NCBI GenBank assembly: GCA_040902925.1
Contig: JBBDWJ010000161.1
Location: 1-30,680, forward strand
DNA length: 30,680 nucleotides
Direction of reading: 5' to 3'
Source of the DNA: JBBDWJ01 sp040902925
GTDB lineage: Bacteria; Acidobacteriota; Terriglobia; Bryobacterales; UBA6623
Shown here piece after piece: positions 15,450 through 21,796 of this stretch. The translations under genes and the position numbers were made by a program. Position 1 is the first letter of the stretch. Each line of letters opens with the position of its first letter. The notes under the pieces are model-generated. The model did no database searches, was not told where the DNA came from, and worked only from the letters and a program-made list of their open reading frames with translations.

Positions 15450-16211
15450 CTACGCCCGGCGAGGGCCCAGCCGGGTTCGACCAGCATCGACCAGGATCGT
15501 CTCGCCGGTGATAGCGGTAGCGTCGGCGGCGAGGAATAGCGCCACTCGCGCAACCTCTTCGGGCGTGGCGATCCGGCCCAGGGGTGACGTCTTCTTGCCC
15601 TCTTCGAATGAGGACGCCGGCCAGCCCGCGAATCGGGTATGAACCAGCCCAGGCGCCAGTGCGTTGACGCGAATATCGGGGGCCAGGGCGCGCGCCAGCG
15701 ACTTCGTCATGTTGACGAAAGCCGCCTTCGACGCCGAATAGACGATCGAGCTGCCCTGGGCATGCCACGCTGACGCCGATGCGTTGTTGACGATGGCGCC
15801 GCCGCCGCTCTTTTTCATCAGCGGGACCGCTGCCCGTGTGGCGTAGAAGACGCCACGCACGTTCGTGTTCATGGTGCGGTCCCAGATCTCGTCGGTGAGG
15901 TCTTCCAGGCGCTCGTGCGGCGTGACCTGGCTCCAGCCGGCATTGTTGACCAGAATGTGGAGCGCGCCCCAGGCTTTCTCGACGGCTGCGACCATTGCGC
16001 GGGCCTCGGCGTCGTTCGAGACGTCAGCTTGATGCGCCATCGCCTTCCCGCCACTCGACCGGATCTGCGCGACGACCTCGGCGGCTTCTTTTTCCGAGGC
16101 GCGGTAGTTGACCACGACCTGCGCTCCTTCGGCGGCAAACAACTCGGCGATGGCCCGGCCCATGCCGGTGCCCGCGCCGGTGACGATGGCGACCTGATCT
16201 TTGAGTCTCAT
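15450..16211 (-). CDS. SDR family oxidoreductase (FabG-like)
   Basis: A 253-residue classical short-chain dehydrogenase/reductase. NAD(P)-binding TGAGTGMG (11-18), VNYRAS after beta-2 (34-39, favouring NADPH), NNAG (89-92), N117, catalytic S145 in NNASAS, Y158 and K162 in VYSASKAA, and a FabG-like end (ITGETILVDAG). It most resembles 3-oxoacyl-ACP reductase or glucose-1-dehydrogenase-like members; no fatty-acid gene is adjacent, so the substrate is open. The ATG is at 16211. It diverges from the sugar-binding lipoprotein gene across a 328-nt region holding a tandem operator-like repeat. Confidence 0.92.
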   Translation of the reverse strand: MRLKDQVAIVTGAGTGMGRAIAELFAAEGAQVVVNYRASEKEAAEVVAQIRSSGGKAMAHQADVSNDAEARAMVAAVEKAWGALHILVNNAGWSQVTPHERLEDLTDEIWDRTMNTNVRGVFYATRAAVPLMKKSGGGAIVNNASASAWHAQGSSIVYSASKAAFVNMTKSLARALAPDIRVNALAPGLVHTRFAGWPASSFEEGKKTSPLGRIATPEEVARVALFLAADATAITGETILVDAGRTRLGPRRA

Positions 16212-16303
16212 TTCGTTGGGACAGGCGATTCTGTCGGTCTTTCCCTGGATGGCCGCTGGACTTTTGCCCTGGCGCCCGATTGCATATTTCGTGAGGCATC
16301 CAT

Positions 16304-16333
16304 TATGTCAGGGTCGCGTATGTTAGGGTCGCG
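16304..16333. repeat. Tandem 15-bp direct repeat, operator-like
   Basis: TATGTCAGGGTCGCG (16304-16318) is followed immediately by TATGTTAGGGTCGCG (16319-16333), 14 of 15 bases identical. It sits about 93 nt upstream of the SDR start and about 206 nt upstream of the lipoprotein start. The 15-bp period and the divergent-promoter location suit a regulator site, but a simple duplication is possible. Confidence 0.6.
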
Positions 16334-16373
16334 CAATGAGCTCGTTGATCCGGAAGTCTTTCTGTGAACACAT

Positions 16374-16407
16374 CTTCGCGGACGGGGCTCGGATCGCCTG
16401 CGGCGAT
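16374..16407 (+). repeat. Dispersed intergenic stem-loop repeat, copy C (5' truncated)
   Basis: CTTCGCGGAC leads into GGGGCTCGGATCG and CCTGCGGCGAT (16384-16407). These 24 bases are identical to 28396-28419. The CCCCACCC arm of copies A, B and D is absent. It lies in the divergent SDR/lipoprotein region. Confidence 0.65.
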
Positions 16408-16539
16408 TTCAGAATCCTCCGAATGACACGGAACCAGCGGAGGCGATAAGCCGGCCGAGGAGAAATGAAGAGTCCGCACGAGGGTTAGGACACTACCGAG
16501 CAACGGCTCAGCCACGTAGTTCTGTGCAAAACTGGTTCC

Positions 16540-17508
16540 ATGCTGGTCCGCCGCCTTCTTCTGGTGACAGTTTTTTTTGCCATGGCCGCCGCATCCTGCA
16601 ATCGGTCGAGCGGCAAAAAGGTCATTGGAGTCGTGCCCAAGGGTACGAACCACATTTTCTGGCAGACCGTCCACGCGGGGGCTCTCAAGGCTGGGGAGGA
16701 GTTCGATCTCGAGATTCTCTGGAACGCTCCGCAGCTCGAAATCGACAGCAGCCGCCAGATTTCCATCGTCGAAAACCTCATCACCCGCCAGGTCGACGGC
16801 ATTGTACTGGCGCCGGTGGATGAAGAAGCGCTCGTGACCATCGTCGAGCGCGCGGCCGACAGCGGCATTCCGGTGTCGATCTTCGATTCGGGCATCAAGA
16901 CCGACAAGATCATCAGCTACGTCGCCACCGACAACTATGCCGCCGGAGCGATGGCCGCGCGGCGGATGGCCGAAATCCTGGGTGGCGCGGGCAAGGTGGG
17001 CATCATCGGGTTCATGCCCGGCAGCGCCTCGACGATGCAGCGCGAGGCCGGCTTCATGGAAACGATCGGGAAGGAATATGCCGAGATCGAGCTGCTTGGC
17101 GTCCGCTTCCCTATGGCCGACCGCGCCAAGGCCTTGGCGGAAGCGGAAAACCTGATGACAGCGCACCCCGACCTGGCGGGTTTATTCGCCGACAACGAAT
17201 CCAGCACCGACGGCACCGTGCGCGCTGTCAAACAGCGCGGCGCCGTTGGGAAGGTCAAGATCGTTGGCTTCGACGCCTCCGCCGAGCTCGTTTCGGAACT
17301 CAAAGACGGGGCGATCGACTCGATCGTCGTACAGGATCCCTTCAAGATGGGCTACGAGAGCACCAAAAACGTGGCCCTGCACTTGAGGGGAGAAAAGCCG
17401 GAGCGCCAGATGGACTCGGGGGCGTACCTGATCGACGCCGAAAACATCGATACGCCCGAAATGCAAGCAATCGTCTTCCCCGACATCGACAGATGGCTTA
17501 AACGATAG
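16540..17508 (+). CDS. Sugar ABC transporter substrate-binding lipoprotein
   Basis: A 322-residue periplasmic binding protein of the ribose/LacI-like type (Peripla_BP_4). A lipoprotein signal peptide ends at C20 (AMAAASC). The mature part starts with KKVIGVVPKGTNHIFWQ and has the lobe pattern VDGIVLAPVDEEAL, YVATDNYAAGAMAARRM (residues that contact sugar hydroxyls in the family) and LFADNESSTDGTV. Its ligand is probably a pentose or hexose. No permease or ATPase gene is adjacent on either side, so it is an orphan in this window, serving a transporter encoded elsewhere or a sensing role. The ATG at 16540 has no clear Shine-Dalgarno. It diverges from the SDR. Confidence 0.9.
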   Translation: MLVRRLLLVTVFFAMAAASCNRSSGKKVIGVVPKGTNHIFWQTVHAGALKAGEEFDLEILWNAPQLEIDSSRQISIVENLITRQVDGIVLAPVDEEALVTIVERAADSGIPVSIFDSGIKTDKIISYVATDNYAAGAMAARRMAEILGGAGKVGIIGFMPGSASTMQREAGFMETIGKEYAEIELLGVRFPMADRAKALAEAENLMTAHPDLAGLFADNESSTDGTVRAVKQRGAVGKVKIVGFDASAELVSELKDGAIDSIVVQDPFKMGYESTKNVALHLRGEKPERQMDSGAYLIDAENIDTPEMQAIVFPDIDRWLKR

Positions 17509-17517
17509 GGACGGAGC

Positions 17518-17548
17518 CACGGATGCGCACAACAATACGCGGATAAAT
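17518..17548. repeat. Possible remnant of a common dispersed intergenic motif
   Basis: CCACGGATGCGCACAAC, then AATACGCGGATAAAT, resembles the CACGGATG...CACGGATAAA type of dispersed intergenic motif seen in many soil and freshwater bacterial genomes. An inverted, more decayed match (GACCGCAGATGCAGCC on the minus strand) lies at 17649-17664. Short frames here translate to the spurious FIRVLLCASV type of peptide. This is from memory of the motif. Confidence 0.35.
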
Positions 17549-17717
17549 CGAAAACACCTTTCCCAAACAAAACCATGGATCTTCCCGGCACGCCTAGAAT
17601 AATTGGCGCCACGGAGCCCCGCATCTTTCCGGTCCGCGCAACGACTGTGGCTGCATCTGCGGTCCATTTCTTCGTCGATCGCCGCCGCTAAATCCGGGAA
17701 GTAACCGGCCTACGCGT

Positions 17718-17723
17718 TAGAAT
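17718..17723 (+). promoter_or_regulatory. -10-like element for the TVP38 gene
   Basis: TAGAAT, ending 20 nt before the ATG at 17744; no good -35 is visible. A start point seven nt downstream would give a leader of about 14 nt. Confidence 0.4.
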
Positions 17724-17743
17724 ATGAGTTTGTCCCCTCCCTC

Positions 17744-18391
17744 ATGAAGAAGCTCTTGGCCGTAGGGTTGGCGGCCGCCCTCCTGTTGGCGTTCTACGCG
17801 GCGTGGCAGACCGGCCTGCTTGGGCGCCTCAGCAACCATGAAGAGCTGGTCTCGTCCATGCGGCAGAGCGGCGTTCGCGGGCCGCTGATCTGCATTGGCA
17901 TCCAGTTTCTCCAAGTCGTCTTCTTCATGGTGCCGGGCGAGATCACGCAGATCGCCGCCGGTTATGTTTTTGGCGCGTGGCTTGGGCTGCTCTACTCGGT
18001 GATCGGCATCATGCTGGGGTCGGCCTTCGATTTCGCCTTCGCGCGCACCGTGGGACAGCCCGTCGTGCGGAAAATTCTCGGCGAACGTACCCTGGAGCGT
18101 GTCGATGCAGCGCTCTCGACGCAACGCGGAAGATCGGCGCTGTTCGTGCTGTTTCTTATCCCCGGCATGCCCAAGGACGCCATGTCGTACGGCGCCGGAC
18201 TCACCAAGATCGGGTTAGGCGAGTTCGTCGCGATCTCGGGCCTGGGTCGCTTGCCAGCACTTCTTTTCAGCACGATGATCGGCGATCAGCTCTACGACCG
18301 CAACTACACGGCAGTCGCTATCATTGTGGTCGTGGGTGCGTTGGTAACTCTGGGCTTCTACCTCTACCAGAAGAGGCGAACAGCGACATGA
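17744..18391 (+). CDS. TVP38/TMEM64 (VTT domain) membrane protein
   Basis: A 215-residue inner-membrane protein of the DedA/TVP38 superfamily. N-terminal helix at 1-20; the VTT core (about 55-180) with VFFMVPGEITQIAAGYVFGAWLG split across two half-helices, SVIGIMLGSAFDFAFARTVG, then LIPGMPKDAMSYGAGLTKI, which carries the family's Pro and Lys/Asp features; last helix at about 188-208. Members are linked to lipid scrambling and membrane homeostasis; some DedA relatives recycle polyprenyl phosphate. Its TGA overlaps the ATG of the GNAT gene (ATGA at 18388-18391), so the two are translationally coupled. Confidence 0.88.
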   Translation: MKKLLAVGLAAALLLAFYAAWQTGLLGRLSNHEELVSSMRQSGVRGPLICIGIQFLQVVFFMVPGEITQIAAGYVFGAWLGLLYSVIGIMLGSAFDFAFARTVGQPVVRKILGERTLERVDAALSTQRGRSALFVLFLIPGMPKDAMSYGAGLTKIGLGEFVAISGLGRLPALLFSTMIGDQLYDRNYTAVAIIVVVGALVTLGFYLYQKRRTAT

Positions 18392-19233
18392 TTCGCCGGA
18401 TGACGACGGAGGATATTCCCGCCGCCATGCTACTGAAGCGAGCCGCGGGCTGGAACCAGACCGAGCAGGACTGGGCCAATATTCTGGCGCTGGAGCCGGA
18501 AGGCTGCTGGGTTTACGAGCACGAAGGGCAGGTAGCCGCTACGACCACGGTGATTTGTTATGGCCGGGATCTGGCCTGGATCGGCATGGTTCTGGTGTTG
18601 CCGGCGGTCCGTGGGCGCGGCTATGCCCGGGCGTTGATGGAACACGCGCTGCGATTTATCGAGCAGCGCCGCGTCCGGGTCACACGCCTGGATGCCACGG
18701 AAATGGGCCGTCCGCTCTATGCCAAGCTCGGGTTTCGGGAAGAATCCGGCATTGAGCGCTGGACCACGTCGGCGGTAAGAGCTTTGCGGCCGCAGTCGCC
18801 AGTGCCGGCGGAACGTCTTCAAAGCGTGCCCGCGATCGCGGCGCTGGACCAAAGAGCGTTTGGCGCGGACCGCACTCGAGTGCTCGGTCGGTTGCTCGCC
18901 TGTTTTCCCGGCGAAGGAATTGGCGTGCCAGAGGGTTTTGGCATGCAGCGGCCCGGCTCGGGGCCCTATTTTCTCGGGCCATGCGTGGCTCACGATGCGG
19001 CAACTGCGCGCGCGTTGATTGAGACCCTCCTCGCGCGGCGCACTGGCGAGGCGGTGTTCTGGGACCTGNNNNNNNNNNCGGCGAATGCCGAAGCGGTCCG
19101 CCTCGCCGCCGAACTCGGTTTCGAATGCAAGCGCCGGCTGATTCGCATGGTCTTCGGCGAGGCCGGGCATGCGGAATCCACTCGCGGGGACGAATCCCTC
19201 CAATTCGCCACGGCGGGGTTTGAGTACGGTTAG
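18388..19233 (+). CDS. GNAT N-acetyltransferase with C-terminal Acetyltransf_18-like domain
   Basis: About 281 residues, broken only by a 10-N gap (19069-19078). The N-terminal GNAT domain (1-125) has the acetyl-CoA loop VRGRGYARALMEHAL and PLYAKLGF. The C-terminal half (about 140-280) resembles the YitH/Acetyltransf_18 domain (AIAALDQRAFGADRTRVLGRL, and NAEAVRLAAELGFECKRRLIRM after the gap). The frame is kept across the Ns, which fits a true missing stretch near 10 nt. The acyl acceptor is unknown. It is coupled to the TVP38 gene by the ATGA overlap. A tail of about 20 residues shows no domain. Confidence 0.87.
   Translation: MIRRMTTEDIPAAMLLKRAAGWNQTEQDWANILALEPEGCWVYEHEGQVAATTTVICYGRDLAWIGMVLVLPAVRGRGYARALMEHALRFIEQRRVRVTRLDATEMGRPLYAKLGFREESGIERWTTSAVRALRPQSPVPAERLQSVPAIAALDQRAFGADRTRVLGRLLACFPGEGIGVPEGFGMQRPGSGPYFLGPCVAHDAATARALIETLLARRTGEAVFWDLXXXXANAEAVRLAAELGFECKRRLIRMVFGEAGHAESTRGDESLQFATAGFEYG
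19069..19078. other. Assembly gap (10 N)
   Basis: Ten Ns inside the GNAT gene, between codons for FWDL and ANAEAV. The reading frame and domain pattern continue correctly after it. Confidence 0.95.
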
Positions 19234-19290
19234 GAAGAGTGGCCGCTCGGCTAGGGCTAGCGCCGGATCGATCGTTTGACGGCACTCTTC
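19234..19290. repeat. Inverted repeat directly after the GNAT stop codon
   Basis: GAAGAGTG (19234-19241) is complementary to CACTCTTC (19283-19290), with a 41-nt loop holding GC-rich sequence. The right arm with its flank, CGGCACTCTTC, also occurs at 15333-15343 in another inverted repeat. It may be a terminator or a member of a small repeat family. Confidence 0.45.
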
Positions 19291-19415
19291 GGTACGGCTT
19301 AGCCAAGGCCTCGGGCTTGATAGCTCACCCTGTTTACTCGGAGCGCCCTGGCTGTAGTGATGCGTTGGTCCCAACAAAGGGCCGCACACGAGCGCGGGAT
19401 TCAGGCCAACTAAGG

Positions 19416-19421
19416 GATAAT
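19416..19421 (+). promoter_or_regulatory. -10-like element for the DHPS-like gene
   Basis: GATAAT, ending 10 nt before the ATG at 19432, with no -35 or Shine-Dalgarno evident. A start seven nt on would give a leader of about 3 nt. Confidence 0.45.
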
Positions 19422-19431
19422 TTCACAACCA

Positions 19432-20283
19432 ATGAATTGGACGCGTCAACGCCACCAATGGCGAATTCGAGAAGCCGAGATTTCTCTGGGCGGACGTACG
19501 CTCGTCTCTGGAATCCTCGACCTCAACCGCTTCCTGGGGGATGCCGGTAAGCCTGAGCGCGACGATACGCTACTCGCCGCCCAGAAGATGGAAGAACAAG
19601 GGGCGGCCTTGATCGATGTGACGGCACAACACGATCCGCTGGAAGGCCGGGTGCTCTCATCCGACGATGAACTGCGCCGGCTGGTCCCCGTATTGCGGCG
19701 CCTGCGGCACAATTTGGGGACGCCGGTTTGCGTGAGCACCTGCCACGCCGCCACGGCGGAGAGGGTGATCGAGCTCGGCGCGGCGGTCATTCACGACTTC
19801 ACCGGCCTGGCGTTCGACCACAATCTTGCCGGGGTCATCAACCGCGCCGGCGCGGGGCTGATTCTGGGCCATATTCGCGGCGCGCCGGAGACATGGAAGA
19901 AGCTGCTGCCGATCTCGAACTTATTGGAAACCGTGGCCGAGGGTTTGGCCTCGTCGATCGCCCGGGCGCGCGCCGCGGGTATCGACTCACGCCAAATCGT
20001 TGTCGATCCGGGCCTCGGGATGGGAAAACGCGGCGCCGAAAACCACGAGCTTTTGCGGAATCTCGAGCAGCTTTCGACCCTCGGTCAACCCCTGCAAGTC
20101 GGTCCTTCACGCAAGCCGTTCGTGGTGGAGAGCGTGCGAGCGCCGGAAAGCGAATGGATTTTTTCAACAGCGGCGGTGGCGGCGATTTCCGCCGCGCAAG
20201 GAGCGCACCTGCTACGAGTGCACGAGGTGAGTGAGACCGTGCTAGCGGTCAAGGTTGTAGACAGAATGTTGGAATCGGTGTAA
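19432..20283 (+). CDS. Divergent dihydropteroate synthase-like protein (pterin-binding TIM barrel)
   Basis: A 283-residue TIM-barrel protein that aligns along its length with FolP, which joins pterin pyrophosphate to p-aminobenzoate. Kept: D192 in VDPGLGMGK, SRK with K228, and R262/H264 in LLRVHEV. Lost: the first pABA loop (NVTPDSFSDGG is replaced by DLNRFLGDAG, 30-39), the second loop (GGESTRPG is replaced by TAQHDPLEG, 64-72), the Asp of SVDT (S102 in VSTC), and the Asn of IND (H121 in VIHD). Pyrophosphate and partial pterin contacts therefore remain while the pABA side is rewritten. It could be a degenerate FolP or a paralogue with another substrate. No other folate gene is adjacent. Family membership is good; the folP function is doubtful. 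Confidence 0.8.
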   Translation: MNWTRQRHQWRIREAEISLGGRTLVSGILDLNRFLGDAGKPERDDTLLAAQKMEEQGAALIDVTAQHDPLEGRVLSSDDELRRLVPVLRRLRHNLGTPVCVSTCHAATAERVIELGAAVIHDFTGLAFDHNLAGVINRAGAGLILGHIRGAPETWKKLLPISNLLETVAEGLASSIARARAAGIDSRQIVVDPGLGMGKRGAENHELLRNLEQLSTLGQPLQVGPSRKPFVVESVRAPESEWIFSTAAVAAISAAQGAHLLRVHEVSETVLAVKVVDRMLESV

Positions 20284-20312
20284 CGCGCCCGCCGCGCACC
20301 GAACGCCTTGAC

Positions 20313-20344
20313 CGCGCCGCGGCATACCCGCCCACGGCGGCGCG
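20313..20344. terminator. Bidirectional GC-rich hairpin between convergent genes
   Basis: CGCGCCGC (20313-20320) pairs perfectly with GCGGCGCG (20337-20344), an 8-bp stem with a 16-nt loop. It fills the 65-nt gap between the DHPS-like gene (+) and the DUF1501 gene (-). There is no U-tract on either strand. Confidence 0.45.
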
Positions 20345-20348
20345 AATA

Positions 20349-21791
20349 TCAAGCAAAAATCTTGTCGTGGACGACTCCCGCTACGTCGGTCAAGCGGAAG
20401 TCGCGGCCGCTGTAGCGGTAGGTCAGCTTTTCGTGATCCAGGCCTAACATGTGCAGCACCGTGGCGTGGAAGTCGTGGATGTGCATGCGATCTTCCACGG
20501 CGTGATAGCCGAACTCGTCGGTTGCGCCGTAGACGAAGGCCTTTTTCAAACCCGCGCCGGCCATCCAGATCGTGTAGCCGTAAGGATTGTGGTCGCGGCC
20601 GTTGCCGCTTTCCGACACCGGCGTGCGGCCGAACTCGCCGGCCCAGATCAACAGCGTATCGTCGAGCAGGCCACGCGCCTTGAGGTCGGTAACAAGCCCC
20701 GCGATGGGCTTATCTACTTCTTTGGCGTTCTCGGTGTGCTTTTCGTAAAGATCGCTATGCTGGTCCCACTTGTAGCTGTGGGTGCACTGGATATACCGCA
20801 CATCGCGCTCAGCCAGCCGCCGCGCGAGCAGGCACTGCCATCCGAAATCCGCCGTGGTCGGGTCGTCGAGCCCGTAAAGCTTCTTGGTGGCCTCGGATTC
20901 TTTTTCGACCTCGAAAGCCTCAGGCGCGCGCATCTGCATGCGAAACGCCAGCTCGAACGACTGAATGCGCGCTTCAAGCTGCGGGTCGTGCTTACGCAGG
21001 TCGGCATGCCGCCGGTTGATGTTCTGCAGCATGTCGAGCTCGTAGCGCTGCTGTTCGGTCGAAAGCTTCTTGTTGAGCAGGTATTCGATCGGCTCGCCGC
21101 GAATGTCATCGACCTTCAGGCCGGCGTGTCCGATCGAGGTGCCCTGGTAGGCGCCCGGCAGAAACGCGGAGCTCCAATTTTTTGCGCCGCCGTGTGAGAG
21201 CGCCGGCTTGATCGTGATGAAGCCTGGCAGGTCGCGGTTCTCGCTGCCCAGCCCGTAGAGGACCCAGGAGCCCATGCTGGGCCGCGTGAACGTGCTGGTG
21301 CCGGTGAAGGTTTGCAGCAGCGCCGCGCCGTGATCGACGCCTTCGCCGACCATCGAGCGGATGATGCACAGCTCGTCAACAACGTCCCGCACGTGCGGGA
21401 ACAGATCGCTGACCGGGATGCCGCTCTTGCCGCCGGGCCGGAATTCCCATTGGTTCTTCATCAGCGGGCCGGGATCGCCGTCGGCGAACGCCAGCGGCCG
21501 TTTCATCGGCAACGGCTTACCGTCGTCTTGGATCAGCCGCGGCTTGAAATCAAACGTATCGATGCTGGAAGGGCCGCCGTGCATGAACAGGAAGATGACG
21601 CGCTTGGCCCGCGGCGCGAAATGCGGCGCACGAGGCAGGAGCGGATTCGCATTCACGTCGGCGAATGCCGATTCTTGCGCCAGCAATCCGGCCAGGCCCA
21701 CATAGCCGAAGCCACAGGCTGCTTCGCGGAGCATGGCGCGACGGCTGAGCTGGCGGGGCGATTTCGGGTGATATAACTGCTTCCAATCCAT
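20349..21791 (-). CDS. DUF1501 domain protein (Tat-exported, alkaline-phosphatase-like fold)
   Basis: A 480-residue protein from the ATG at 21791-21789; a longer frame to 21842 would overlap the DUF1553 gene and is not preferred. The N-terminus has a twin-arginine signal (SRRAMLREAACGFGY, 16-30). The DUF1501 core starts RVIFLFMHGGPSSIDTFDFKP (metal-site-like D78). It also contains GEFGRTP, GNGRDHNPYGYTIWMAGAG and a C-terminal HIHDFHATVLHMLGLDH, all typical of the family, which has a sulfatase/alkaline-phosphatase-like fold. It starts 5 nt after the DUF1553 stop codon, the usual pairing in Planctomycetes, Verrucomicrobia and Acidobacteria. The biochemical role of the pair is not established. 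Confidence 0.93.
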   Translation of the reverse strand: MDWKQLYHPKSPRQLSRRAMLREAACGFGYVGLAGLLAQESAFADVNANPLLPRAPHFAPRAKRVIFLFMHGGPSSIDTFDFKPRLIQDDGKPLPMKRPLAFADGDPGPLMKNQWEFRPGGKSGIPVSDLFPHVRDVVDELCIIRSMVGEGVDHGAALLQTFTGTSTFTRPSMGSWVLYGLGSENRDLPGFITIKPALSHGGAKNWSSAFLPGAYQGTSIGHAGLKVDDIRGEPIEYLLNKKLSTEQQRYELDMLQNINRRHADLRKHDPQLEARIQSFELAFRMQMRAPEAFEVEKESEATKKLYGLDDPTTADFGWQCLLARRLAERDVRYIQCTHSYKWDQHSDLYEKHTENAKEVDKPIAGLVTDLKARGLLDDTLLIWAGEFGRTPVSESGNGRDHNPYGYTIWMAGAGLKKAFVYGATDEFGYHAVEDRMHIHDFHATVLHMLGLDHEKLTYRYSGRDFRLTDVAGVVHDKIFA

Positions 21792-21796
21792 GATGC

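Larger units (their letters stand above)
16212..16539. other. 328-nt divergent intergenic region
   Basis: Between the SDR (-) and sugar-binding lipoprotein (+) genes. It holds a perfect-spacing tandem 15-bp repeat (16304-16333), copy C of the dispersed stem-loop repeat (16374-16407), and a GAGGAGA Shine-Dalgarno-like site (16457-16463) before a seven-codon frame (16465-16488). No gene of usable size is seen. Confidence 0.5.

Noticed and set aside
15100..15768. 222-codon minus-strand frame overlapping the SDR
   Set aside because: The first part is the SDR gene in another frame and the rest is Lys/Arg/Ser low-complexity sequence with no start of its own.
16465..16488. Seven-codon frame MKSPHEG after a good Shine-Dalgarno
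   Set aside because: Too short to distinguish from chance, with no stem-loop attenuator or regulatory codon run that would support a leader peptide.
16303..17166. 287-codon minus-strand frame
   Set aside because: Antisense to the sugar-binding lipoprotein; also translates copy C of the dispersed repeat.
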